DNA of 64,000 bases from NCBI GenBank assembly GCA_029465975.1, contig CM055736.1, forward strand, positions 5,306,781 through 5,370,780, written 5' to 3'. The notes beneath the pieces were generated by a model, which ran no database searches, was not told the DNA's origin, and was given only the letters and a program-made list of their open reading frames with translations. Below, piece by piece: positions 34,769 through 45,259 of the stretch. The translations under genes were made by a program, and so were the position numbers. Numbering within the stretch: position 1 is the first letter of the stretch; each line of letters starts with the position of its first letter. Source of the DNA: Dallia pectoralis. Lineage: Eukaryota; Chordata; Actinopteri; Esociformes; Umbridae.

Positions 34769-34999
34769 TGAACAATTAAAAAATCGGAATCGAGAATCGT
34801 TAGGAACCGGAATCGAAACAAGGATTCGGAATCGGAATTGTTCAAATTCAAACGATACCCAACCCTAGGTAAAAGTGGTGAAAGTGTTTCAATTGGCATT
34901 TTTAGCAAATGTAATTTATTTTACATTTTGAAATCCTTATTCGTCTTTCACCTATAAAAAAAATATATAGATTTACATACATACACATTGTAGACTGGG

Positions 35000-35360
35000 A
35001 AGCTTTGTTTCCACTCTGGGCTTTTAGTGGAGTGCACACGGCTAGTTCCGGTTGGGTGGTTTTGTTTTCATTACACACACAAAGGATTAGTTTGGGGGAT
35101 TAGCTATGATCTTTAAGTCCCTGGGTATTTTGTCACTTTGCTTTGCATTATTTACAGTTACGGTCATGTAACTTGTGTGTGTTATGTTTGTGATAGTTTT
35201 TTATTTTTACGTTTTTTAGTAACCCACTTGAATGCACATTTTTTGTTTCATCAGTGTATATTTTTTCCTGTTCGTTGTTGTTGTGTTTACTGTTTAATAA
35301 ATACCACAAACGCTATACCTGCTCCGCGTATGGCTTCCACTCTGCACTACACCATAGACA
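35000..35360 (+). repeat. LTR-like repeat, plus strand copy
   Basis: GTGCACACGGCTAGTTCCGG at about 35033 is shared with the minus-strand copy at 21735-22040. A polyadenylation signal (TTTAATAAATACC, about 35292) lies near the 3' side, as in the solo LTRs. Boundaries uncertain. Confidence 0.5.
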
Positions 35361-35884
35361 CTGTGACACACATGGCCATTTATACATTTATATACATTAC
35401 CCAGTTGGGGTCACTTTCCTTTTTGTCTATCAAAATAACATCAAATTCAATTGAAATACAGTGTAGACATTATTAATTTTGTAAAGGAGATTCTCAATTA
35501 AATGGAACTACGTAGGTGTACAGATGCCTCTGATAATGATCAGCAATCAACACTCCTGTGTTCCAATGGCACAACGTCGTTGCTTATCTTAGTTTATCAT
35601 TTGAAAGGCCAATTGATCATTAGAAAACTTCTTGGGATTATGTTAGCACAGCTAAAAACAGATGTGCTAATTGAAAAATCAATGAACTGGCCTTCTTTAG
35701 ACTATTTCAGTATCTGGAGCATCAGTGTTTGTGGGTTTGATTACAGGTTCAAAATGGCATCTATTCTTGTTATGATAATATGAACAGAAAGAGAAAGGGT
35801 AGGCTCTGGAGCACCACTGAGCAAGAGGAAAAACATAAATTTATCTAGAATGCTAAATGTTAAGGATTTTTTTTACATACATAC
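35361..35884. other. No gene seen
   Basis: No domain or repeat recognised. Confidence 0.35.
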
Positions 35885-36345
35885 ATACAACAATCAGCCA
35901 TAACATTATGACCACTGACCGGTGAAGAGAATAACACTGATAATCTCGTTATCATGGCACATGTCAGTGGTTAGGTTATATTAGGTATCGAGTGACCATT
36001 TGTCGTCAAAGTTGATGTGTTAGAAGCAGGGGAAAAAACCTAGACAATTGCCACATTTGTGATTTCTAGACGACTGAGGCAGAGCATCTCCAAAAATGCA
36101 TCAAGTGTGGCGAGTTCCCGATCTGCAGTGGTCCTTACCTATCAAAAGTGGTCCAAGGAAAGAGAAGCAGTAAACCGAAAACAGGGTCATGATTTATTTA
36201 TGCACGTGGGGAGCTACATGCTACTGTAGCTCAAACTGAAAAAGTTAATGCTGGTTCTTATAGAAAGGTTTCAGAACACACAGCGCAACGCAATTTGTTG
36301 CATATGGGGCTGCATAGCCGCAGACCAGTCAGGGTGGTCAGGAAG
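35885..36345 (+). mobile_element. Tc1-like transposon fragment
   Basis: Starts with CAGCCATAACATTATGACCA. In shifting frames the N-terminal half of the transposase is readable: ARRLRQSISKNASSVAS-like text near 36066-36110 (from CTAGACGACTGAGGCAGAGC), then YQKWSKE (about 36140) and EKVNAGSYRKVSEHTAQ-like text followed by LLHMGLHSRRPVRV (about 36240-36340). A deletion has removed the segment after KWSKE, and the catalytic half is absent. Confidence 0.75.
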
Positions 36346-36367
36346 TCGTAACTTTATGGGAGATCTG

Positions 36368-36399
36368 TATATATATATATATATAGAGAGAGAGAGATA
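36368..36399. repeat. TA/GA microsatellite
   Basis: TATATATATATATATATA followed by GAGAGAGAGAGA. Confidence 0.9.
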
Positions 36400-36982
36400 T
36401 AGTATGTTGAGTGGAGTAAGAGAATCAGATACAGAAGAGAGGTATTTCTGTTCTGTTTAAGGATAAAGTGTATGTGTGTGTGTGTGTAGTGGGCTAAGTC
36501 TGTAGCTGTTGAGCAGCGTATTCATCTCAGTGCAATGGCACGTCATTGCTATTCACAGCAAGCTCCGGATCAATGATTCTTGGCAGGCTGGCTATTATTT
36601 CATTTCTTGTACCTAAAAGGCGTAGCGAGGATTCAGCTAAATTATTTTGAGTCGGTTTTGGCTGAGTTGACATAAAGGCGAATATGGGGAGGAGGAGTAG
36701 AGCAGGGGAGTAAGAGGCGAAATGGGATGAGCTACACTTCACAGGGGACGAAAAGGCAGACATGATACAGAGAGGGAGAGAAATAGACATAGAAGGGGTA
36801 ACATGGGTGAATGGAGGCATTCAGTATTGCAGCAGTAGCACAACTTTAACTCATGAATACAATTGCACTTAATCTAGCAACTTTCATTACAACTCAGAGG
36901 ATGATAAGCAGCGAACCAGAGTTCTCAGCGAGCGGCACCTACTTTAAGATGGGGGTGTAGCACAGTACTCTTGCAACATTAT

Positions 36983-37826
36983 TAGGGGTCGACCGATTGA
37001 TCGGCCGATTTTTTGTGTTTTTTACATAATCGGCATCGGCCGATATTCAAGTACATAAAGCCGTAATAGGCAGGCGCGTGCGCGGGCAGCATAGTGTTGT
37101 TATTGTTGTGGAACCGCGGTAAAGATAGTTTTATATTCGCACATTCGCCAGCTCCGGGGATACGGCACAGCAGTTCTCCTAATACATCCATGGGCTGACT
37201 GCCGAGTCGGAAAAACGGATAGAAAATACTGTAGCGCTCGGTAAACAGAGTAGTTATGGACTAACGTAAAGGTGCAACACCCAGAGCTGCACTAACTATA
37301 ACATAGATAGGAAATACTGTAGCGCTCGGTAAACAGAGTAGTTAGGGACCAACGTAAAAGTGCAACATCCAGAGCTGCACTATCTAACATAGATTACAGA
37401 TTGGTGTTTTAATAGCTTTTTCAAATGTTTAAATACTCATCCCAAAAGGCATCAGTACACTCGTCAAAGTATATTCTAAGAGCCGCAAGAAATGATTTAT
37501 TTCAAGGTTTTCGGGTGTTGTAATTAAATTAGCTATTTTTTTATTGAAAAGTTCATTTTTCAGAGTTTTGTTACCTTGTTACCTCTTTCTTTTATTCAAT
37601 ATAATATATTATACATTTGTTATTAAACGTTTTTGTTGAAAATTCTATGTCTTTATTCTTAAGTAATTATTAGTGTTCCATTTTTTCTTGCAAATAGAGG
37701 ATAAAAACCAGCACATATCGGCCAAATTTTGGCCTAAATAAATCGGCCATAATAATCGGCCATCGGCCGACCTGGATTTCAAAAAATCGGCATCGGCCTG
37801 AGAAAACCATAATCGGTCGACCTCTA
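36983..37826. mobile_element. Non-autonomous hAT, 844 bp, perfect 8-bp target duplication
   Basis: Flanked by AACATTAT at 36975-36982 and 37827-37834. Ends TAGGGGTCGACCGATTGATC and ...AATCGGTCGACCTCTA; many subterminal ATCGGC words in both orientations. Contains an 88-bp tandem duplication at 37222-37395. No transposase frame. Confidence 0.92.
37222..37395 (+). repeat. 88-bp tandem duplication
   Basis: AATACTGTAGCGCTCGGTAA occurs at 37226 and 37314; the copies are about 90% alike. Confidence 0.9.
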
Positions 37827-38026
37827 AACATTATATACATGTTTTTGGTTAACAGCAATAATGTAAACTTAAATCATTTTTGGTCTTGTATCACATTTTC
37901 AGAGGGTCAGAAGTTTAAATAGTAGGTTGACTGTGCTGTTAAACAGCTTGGAGAATTCCTAAAAAATTATGTCATGGCTTAAGATGATTCAGATTGTAAG
38001 GTTTGGCGATCTACCCCCCTCTATGC

Positions 38027-38350
38027 CTGAGTTGGCACTTCCCCTGTCAGCGGAGAAGGGGAATAATTAGAGACAATTCGAAGGACCTGATTCGCTCCGC
38101 AAATGTTTGTTCATTAGGGGGGTATATAGGTTGCTCTTTGTCTGTTCAGGGTCGGGACATTATTGAAGTGTAGCCCTGAGCTGTGAGGTATGTCATGTCG
38201 TTTACTGTGTTTAAGAAGATTCCGTTTGTTATTTTGATCGTCCTATGTGTTAGGAGATTGATTCTGTTCTGCCTGTTTTGGAAATTAAACACTGTCGGCT
38301 TCATTTATCTCTTTGCCTGTGTCCGCTAATTGCTACCTGCTACCTCTGCC
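38027..38350 (+). repeat. Solo LTR, plus strand
   Basis: Begins near TGAGTTGGCACTTCCCCTGT, with GTATATAGG (about 38123) and GGAAATTAAAC (about 38279) as TATA and polyadenylation-like signals. Related to the minus-strand LTR at 13618-13964 (GAGAAGGGGAATAAT shared). Confidence 0.55.
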
Positions 38351-38995
38351 TGAGCTCAATCATTAAACAGATAGGCTAATTGACATTCTCAATTGAGTTG
38401 AAGTTGTACCTTTGGATGCATGTCAAGACAGATCTTAAAATTCTGTGGCTCTTTAATAGAAATCATGGGATCATAGGAAATCAGCCAATAACTAATCTTT
38501 TTATTTAACATTAGAAGTGGGTCATTTGAAAAAAAAATTTGCCGCACTATATACATTTACAGAAAGCTCCTTTTAGGAATGTTCCTAAATATTCATTCTT
38601 TATTCCCTCTGTATTCTGTAAATAATCACAGAAAAAGTGAATTTAAAACAGTTTTTACGAAATGATGTGATAAGGCGCTATCTGCCATTTTGATTGATTT
38701 TTTTTCATCTGTATATCTTCTGGTCTGTCACCAGGTGGCGCAGAAAAACAGAGAAACCAAAGCGCATTATCTGCAAATTAATATCGATGACCTAACTGTA
38801 ACGTGATATTATCACACTTATATTAAAGTATTTCGCTTTTTTCAAAGACTGTTGGCCTACCGAAGACAATAGGCAATTTCAATTACTTCGATATATCTAA
38901 AATATGAGGCTATGTAAAGAAAATATAATGCATCTTTGTGTGTACAATGACGTACGCTGCGTAGAGCCTATAGGAACACTGAAACTAAAAAGCCG

Positions 38996-39265
38996 GAACT
39001 GACAGACTATTATAGACTGCAAATGAATATCTATAAGCTAGATGTAACCTGATATTATCACACTGATAATACCACATTGATTAGTTTGAATACATGTTGT
39101 CGTATTGTAGACATAATGTCTACAATACGACAACATGTATTCAAACTAATCAACAATACGACAACATGTATTCAAACTAATCAATGTGGTATTATCAGTG
39201 TGATAATATCGGGTTACATCTAGCTTATAGATATTCATTTGCAGTCTATAATAGTCTGTCAGTTC
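38996..39265. repeat. Near-perfect long palindrome
   Basis: Left arm 38996-39114 and right arm 39116-39265 are reverse complements with one mismatch, a one-base centre, and a 31-bp extra copy of the words TTCAAACTAATCAACAATAC in the right arm. A diverged direct copy of part of the arm lies at about 38765-38825 (TGCAAATTAATATCGATGAC; GATATTATCACACTTAT). Confidence 0.93.
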
Positions 39266-39729
39266 GATGTTAACTTCAGTCAGTGCGCTATTTCCTGACA
39301 TGAATATCGTCCTGTTGCTTCTGTGTAATGCATCAGGGAAGTTCTAAAGGGTCAAGAAAAACAAATAATAATAACATTTCATATAAAATAGAAATTTGCT
39401 CTAAGCATTTATTAAATTATTATGCTTGATTAGATTACATTGATTACATTAAACCAAAGTGGTGTATTTTTCTGAATGTGTCATAGGATACTTAGGTTTA
39501 AATTAATAGTTTGTGTGCTTCACGTAACAAATTTGCATTTACATGTGAAGTGATCGAGGGAAACATTCACAACTTTCAACTTTATTGTCATTGTACAATA
39601 CAACGAAATGCAGTTTGTACCCAACCAGAGGCCTATACTACGAAGCAAGTTCAACATGCCCTGGATTACTGGCTTCACTTAACCTGACACTTGCGATCTA
39701 GTTAAGAGATGTCACGACAGTGATTATCA

Positions 39730-40337
39730 CCCAAGTAGCAATGATGTGTTGGCCCAACGTTGGCTGTAAGTTGGCATTGGTGGTATTAGTCGCGGTTGGA
39801 AATCAGCTTGTTTGCCATCGTTGGCCCGACAAAGCTTAAGTCGGCATTTGTGCTGATTGGTTGGAACTTTAGACTGTCCACAACGCTATTCCAACCACGA
39901 ACAAAGTGCTGTATCACATTAAATTATAATACGTTTTTTGCTATAAATATACTATTTTGCTATAATGTACATTATTTTTATTATAAATAAGATAGAAAAG
40001 TTAGACGTTTATTTGGCTCAAATATTGGTGTTGCTGTCACGTTAATATTCTCAGCTGGTATATATTGTCGCGTGAGCGATAAGAAGTAAACGAATTACAA
40101 ACTAACGGTTTAGGGTTGTAGTGTAGCAAAGCCAACTACAGTTGCCTACATTAATACCTACAGCATTGTTTTTGGTCGGTAAAAGGGCAACATGACAACG
40201 CTATGCCAACGCCGACGTAACGCCAGCATTGGGCCGCTAGACAAAAATCGATTGGCCCAACGATGTTTGCCAACGTCATGCCAACGGATCGCATGACAGA
40301 AGGCCAACGTTGGGCTAACACATCATTGCTACTTGGG
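39730..40337. mobile_element. MITE with ~37-bp TIRs, 608 bp
   Basis: Ends CCCAAGTAGCAATGATGTGT (left) and ACACATCATTGCTACTTGGG (right), with the match going on to CCCAACGTTGG. The interior is full of TTGGCAT/CCAACG words. No frame. The flanking bases are CA on both sides, so the target duplication length is unclear. It lies in an older repeat starting near 39626 (CAGAGGCCTATACTACGAAG). Confidence 0.85.
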
Positions 40338-40906
40338 CAATTTGTTCACTCAACCCAGGATTTCCCAATCTAGCTACGAGCGTGTTCACATAAAATGAGC
40401 GGAGTGTGCACCATACTACCAATCGCAGACATGTGAGTAGAGCGTCTTATTTTACGCAAGAGGAGCAAATCCTAATTATAATAGATACATATTAAGAATA
40501 TAAAAACAGTCATACTGGCGAAAAGTAACACAGTTGCTGCCGCCAAAAAAAGAAAGGAAAGCTGGCAAAAGATTGCAGACTGGGTGAATGTCTAAGTTAC
40601 AGACTCATCACTATCACTGCCCATTCATTAAGTTTCAGTCTCATCACTAAACCTAACCCAGATTGTTCAAATCTAATCAACCAAGACCTTGAGAAATAAT
40701 CAACATTTGATCGCTTAACCTTAGAATAGTGAAAATGTTTTGGCAGATCAGTGTATGTATATAATGAAAAAATTATGTAATATATATGGGAATAATATCT
40801 GCAGCGCGTGGCCACACGTGAGAGAAGATAACAAACATGTCAACCACACCGGCAACTGCCGGTGCCATTTGTCATAAGTAGTGTTGTAGTACTCGAGTCT
40901 CGAGAC

Positions 40907-42018
40907 TACAGCATCCATATTAGGAACTCTATCCTTTCTCCCCAGAAACTCTGTCCTCCCTCCTCCTCAGACATCATCCCTCCCCCAGTCAAACGTCACC
41001 CCTCGCTTGGTCAAGTATCAGCTCTCCCTTTCTCAAACATCACCTGTTGAAGCTTTAAGTCCTCCTCTAGTCATTCGTTATTCCTCCTCAAGTCATTCGT
41101 CACTCCTCCTCTAGTCAATCGTCATTCCTCCCCTTGTCAATCGTCACTCCTCTTCTAGTCAATCGTCACTACTCCTCTAGTCAATCGTCACTCCTCCTCT
41201 AGTCAATCGTCATTCCTCCCCTTGTCAATCGTCACTCCTCTTCTAGTCAATCGTCACTACTCCTCTAGTCAATCGTCACTCCTCCTCTAGTCAATAGTCA
41301 TTCCTCCCCTTGTCAATCGTCACTCCTCTTCTAGTCAATCGTCACTACTCCTCTAGTCAATCGTCACTCCTCCTCTAGTCAATCGTCACTACTCCTCTAG
41401 TCAATCGTCACTCCTCCTCTAGTCAATCGTCACTACTCCTCTAGTCAATCGTCACTCCTCCTCTAGTCAGTAGTCATTCCTCCCCTTTTCACTCGTCACT
41501 CCTGCTCTAGTCTATCGTCACTAATCCTCTAGTCAATCGTCACTCCTCCTCTAGTCAATAGTCATTCCTCCCCTTGTCAATCGTCACTACTCCTCTAGTC
41601 AATCGTCACTCCTCCTCTAGTCAATCGTCATTCCTCCCCTTGTCAATCGTCACTCCTCTTCTAGTCAATCGTCACTCCTCCTCTAGTCAATCATCACTAC
41701 TCCTCTAGTCAATCGTCATTCCTCCCCTTGTCAATCGTCACTCCTCCTCTAGTCATTCGTCTCTAGTCAATCGTCACTCCTCCCCATATCAAGTGAGGAG
41801 TGACGATTGACTAGAGGAGTAGTGACGATTGACTTGAGGAGGAATAACGAATGACTAGACGAGGACTTAAAGCTTCAACAGGTGATGTTTGAGAAAGGGA
41901 GAACTGATAATTGACCAAGCGAGGGGTGACGTTTGACTGGGGGAGGGATGATGTCTGAGGAGGAGGGAGGACAGAGTTTCTGGGGAGAAAGGATAGAGTT
42001 CCTAATATGGATGCTGTA
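40907..42018. mobile_element. Foldback-type element with 6-bp target duplication
   Basis: Left arm from 40907 (TACAGCATCCATATTAGGAA) and right arm ending 42018 are reverse complements over about 200 bp with few mismatches. Between them is a 22-bp minisatellite. Direct repeats CGAGAC flank it exactly (40901-40906 and 42019-42024). Long inverted arms running into tandem repeats are the layout of foldback elements. No coding capacity seen. Confidence 0.85.
41063..41790 (+). repeat. 22-bp minisatellite, about 33 units
   Basis: Units of the type CTCCTCTAGTCAATCGTCAC(TA/TC), with a variant CCTCCCCTTGTCAATCGTCA at intervals, giving a higher-order pattern of about 3-5 units. It is the core of the foldback element. 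Confidence 0.95.
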
Positions 42019-42144
42019 CGAGACCGATTTCTGCTTTCTCGGACTAGTTCTTTAAAGACTCGGTCTCGACGCGGACTCGACCCTTCAAAGACTCGGTCTT
42101 GACTCGGACTCGGCATAGGTGGTCTCGTCCCCATCAGTATTTTT

Positions 42145-42800
42145 TAGGGCTGGGATAGTTAATACGTTAATCTGAGGAGTTAATTTCAAATGTTTAACGT
42201 GTTAAAATAATTTAACGCAATTAACGCACCACTTTATAAGTTTCGGTTTCGGTTTGCAAAGGCGAATTCAAATACCATAGAAGCAGTTCGTCTTTAGTTT
42301 ATCATATAAAAGCAGAACATCCGGTCATTATTGACGTTACTAGTGAGGCTACAGGACAGAAACACCCGGTCATTATTGACGTTACTAGTGAGGCTACAGG
42401 ACAGAAACACCCGGTCATTATTGACGTTACTAGTGAGGCAACAGGACAGAAACACCCTCCCCAATCCGCGTTACTGCAGTACAGTGCGTCTAATACTGAT
42501 GGGCTATTGACCAAACAAGTAACCAAGGAGTTAACCGATGGTTTATCGAAATAGATAGAAACTGCCGCCCAATAAACACAGTAGAAGATGAGGGACTGAA
42601 ATAAATCATTGAAATTGCATTGGGATACCCATTGTTCTGTTGCAGTCAGGTTATCAAAATGGATGTAAAACACTGAATTAAATCAATTTAATTCAATTTA
42701 AATGATGATAACAAGCTTAGGGAAAATGCGATTAATCGCGATTAATCACAGCATATTGTGCGATTAATTAGTAACTTTTTTTAATCGATTCCTGGCCCTA
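42145..42800. mobile_element. Non-autonomous hAT, second copy of the 30345 family
   Basis: TAGGGCTGGGATAGTTAATA at the left and CGATTCCTGGCCCTA at the right, with TTAACGCAATTAACGCACCA and GCGATTAATCGCGATTAATC as in the copy at 30345. The flanks GTATTTTT and CAATTTTT match at 6 of 8. A 45-bp triplication (42321-42455) is present here and absent from the other copy. Confidence 0.8.
42321..42455 (+). repeat. 45-bp tandem triplication
   Basis: CCGGTCATTATTGACGTTAC at 42321, 42366 and 42411. Confidence 0.95.
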
Positions 42801-42939
42801 CAATTTTTTTATGATAGTAAAAGCATAGGTCATATTTAGCCGTTAAGACTGCTCCTCTAAACAATTCCCAATCTAGCTTAGTCTGTAGGCCTGTTGATTA
42901 TTAACTGGGGTGAAATTAAATCATGAATATCAAAACTGA

Positions 42940-43035
42940 CATGTCGAGACAAAATCTCGACTCGGTCTTGACTCGGGCTCGACTGTATTTGAAAAACAAC
43001 GGACTCGGTCTCGACTCTGACTCGAGGCCCAAACA
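42940..43035. repeat. CTCGACTCGG-rich hAT subterminal remnant
   Basis: GACTCGGTCTTGACTCGGGC and ACTCGGTCTCGACTCTGACT resemble the words at 42045-42115 flanking the foldback element (GACTCGGTCTTGACTCGGAC). They probably are two parts of one older hAT into which the other elements inserted. Confidence 0.5.
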
Positions 43036-43599
43036 AAAAGGCCCAAACAAAAGAAGCACTGTATGTGAAATATGTGCTATCAAGATAAAGGATTTAACCA
43101 CATCTTATATTATCAGGCTTGTTATTGGTTGGCAAACATGTATACATGGTTGCGCTAACCAGGCACAAAAAATAATAATAATTTATGATTCTCAATCACA
43201 ATGTAATGAGCTCTAGCATTTAGCTACAGTGTGTTGTTTTGCAGTTTGCACTAATTGGGAGCGTGTAAATTATGTCATTGTGAGATACTACATGTTGTGT
43301 ATTTGTTCTTATGGCCCCACCGAGCCTGTACATTAGGAGGCAAAGTCTGTCATTATGATTCAGCAACAGACAAGCAAGTCCTTTCTTCTTTAGTACCTCA
43401 ATGTTTGGTCTGTACTCGTTCATGTAACAACACAAAATACAGCTATTAACTTGAAAGTAAAGCATTCTTTGTGTTTTTGTCACCTTGCAATAGCCTGTTA
43501 CACTGATTATATACGAAACAACTATGTAATGCTGATACTGTATGCTAATCAAGTGGCAACCTTCCGCTCTCTCTCCTGAAGCCAATAAGGAAGTGAGTT

Positions 43600-44130
43600 C
43601 AACTGCAATTCATTGACTGGCCGCTTGAGGCTGGCTGCAGAAGTGAGTCAAATCTGTATCTCTCCCATGTTAAAGTAATCAACTTTACAGCAGAAAAAAC
43701 ATGTTTACAGCCTGGTTCTCTATTTGGATTTGGTCTATACAGCTAATTTTGCCCTTCATAACAACTGTGAGGGGGGTGATTTTTTTTATAACTCATCCGT
43801 TTAGTTGATTAATATTTAAAGTTCTGCATAATTAAGGGTGTGTCCAGCGGATTCCCGCATTACCGGATGCCTGCATTTCATAAATAGGGTAACATTTATT
43901 AACACTGACCATACTTGGAAGTATTTTTGACATGTCCTCAAAGATGTGTAGGAAATTAGCCTGTAATTACTCAGTAAACAGCCTCCAGGCTCCTCAGCTA
44001 CATCCACGTACTGCTTCTTTGACCATTTCCGTTTATCCGGGAGTGACACGCTGCCAAGATGGCGACGGTCGCTACGCCCTACGGGTGACGTCACGGATAC
44101 TACGTCCATAACTTTATACAGTCTATGATG
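43600..44130 (+). repeat. Abundant fish interspersed repeat
   Basis: Includes CATGTTAAAGTAATCAACTT, CTTCATAACAACTGTGAGGG, AAGTTCTGCATAATTAAGGG and, near the 3' end, AAGATGGCGACGG, ACGGGTGACGTCACGGATAC and CATAACTTTATACAGTCTAT. I recognise this combination as a common teleost repeat. It carries a CRE-type TGACGTCA (44086-44093). Confidence 0.6.
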
Positions 44131-44599
44131 CTAATATATAAAGAAGTCATAAAAACACTTTACATGCTTGAAATTCATTATTCAGTATATAGCTACGCAG
44201 TGGTCTTAGCAGCCTGGATGGAACGTAACAGGCGATACAACACTTATTACAGCGACGAGAGACTTAAGACTTGACTTGGACTCTAGCCCAGAGACTTGTG
44301 AGCATCTCTGCTAGCACTTGACCTGAGGGTGCGGGATGGTTGATGAGGAATAGCAGTTTCTTGAGATATAAAAGCTGCAATGTCTTGAATCCATTAGTAG
44401 GTCATTAGGAGGCTTTTGGATTCTATAAGTAATGACTATACATTACTATGCACTGTACTGATGACTACAACACACTCCAAAAAGTTGTTACAGTCGACAG
44501 TATACCACTGTGTAACATCCACCTTTCTTTTAATAACACGTATTAAGTGTTTGGGCACTGAAGACACCAGTTGGTTAAGTTTAACAAGGATCATTTCCC

Positions 44600-45250
44600 C
44601 CATTCATTTATTATACATTTCTTCAGCTGCTTCGTTGCCTTATTTTGAGCTACATTGCTCCACACATTCTCAATCAGAGACAGGTCAGGACTGCAGGCAG
44701 ACCGTGCTAGCACCCACATTCTCCGCTTATCCAACCATGCGCTTGTAATTCTGGCAGAATCTGATTTGGAGTTGTCCTGCTGGGAAATACAGTGACCTCC
44801 CTGGAAAAGACGGCGTCTGGATGGCAGCATATGTTAGGCCAAAACGTGTACATTTCTTTCTGCATTAATGGCACCCTCACAGATGGGCTAGTAACTCATG
44901 CCTTGAGTACTGATACCCCCCCATTCCATTACAGACCTGACGCTAATAACAGTTTTGTCCAAACACGAATTGAAATGTTGACTCATCAAACCACAAAACA
45001 CAATTCCACTGTGCAACTGTCCATCCCAGATGAAACCGAGCCCTGAGAAGTCGGCAGTGCTTTTGGAGAGTGTTGATGTATGGCTTATGCTTTGCATAGT
45101 AACGCCTAAACTTGCACCTATTGGTGCAGTAGTATATGGTGTTGACTGACAAAGGTTTACCAACATATTCCTGAGTGTGTCAGCCTTTGAGCAGTTCAGC
45201 ATGCTTAATACAATAAGAATCCCCCAAAAGATGTCATACTGGAGCCAGAA
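44600..45250 (-). mobile_element. Tc1-like transposon fragment, minus strand
   Basis: Minus-strand frames: LGWTVAQWNCVLWFDESTFQ then FVFGQNC (44943-45152) holds the first catalytic Asp (WFDEST). A later frame (44591-44830) has QQDNSKSDSARITSAWLD (second Asp region) and SACSPDLSLIENVW, the SPDLxxIENxW box with the catalytic Glu. The frames differ and the N-terminus is missing, so it is inactive. Confidence 0.8.
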
Positions 45251-45259
45251 GTAATACAA

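Larger units (their letters stand above)
33652..34867 (+). mobile_element. hAT with BED finger relic, perfect 8-bp target duplication
   Basis: Flanked by GGTAAAAG at 33644-33651 and 34868-34875. Ends TAGGGTTGGGTATCGAGTAT and ...CGATACCCAACCCTA are inverted copies. Just inside the left end a frame reads KCNICEKIVSCMSNMKKHLR then VHG (about 33810-33870): a BED zinc finger, the DNA-binding part of hAT transposases. The catalytic domain is gone; an LTR fragment, a dispersed repeat copy and a LINE tail lie inside. Confidence 0.9.

Noticed and set aside
41063..41790. CRISPR-like array
   Set aside because: The 22-bp units are contiguous with no unique spacers; it is a minisatellite in a eukaryotic genome.
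41811..42134. 107-codon ORF over the foldback arm
   Set aside because: It is a translation of the inverted arm and hAT subterminal repeats.
42302..42673. ORF with a repeated GCFCPVASLVTSIMT unit
   Set aside because: The repeat is the translated 45-bp triplication inside a non-autonomous hAT.
43220..43585. 121-codon minus-strand ORF
   Set aside because: No domain and no flanking splice signals that would link it to other exons.
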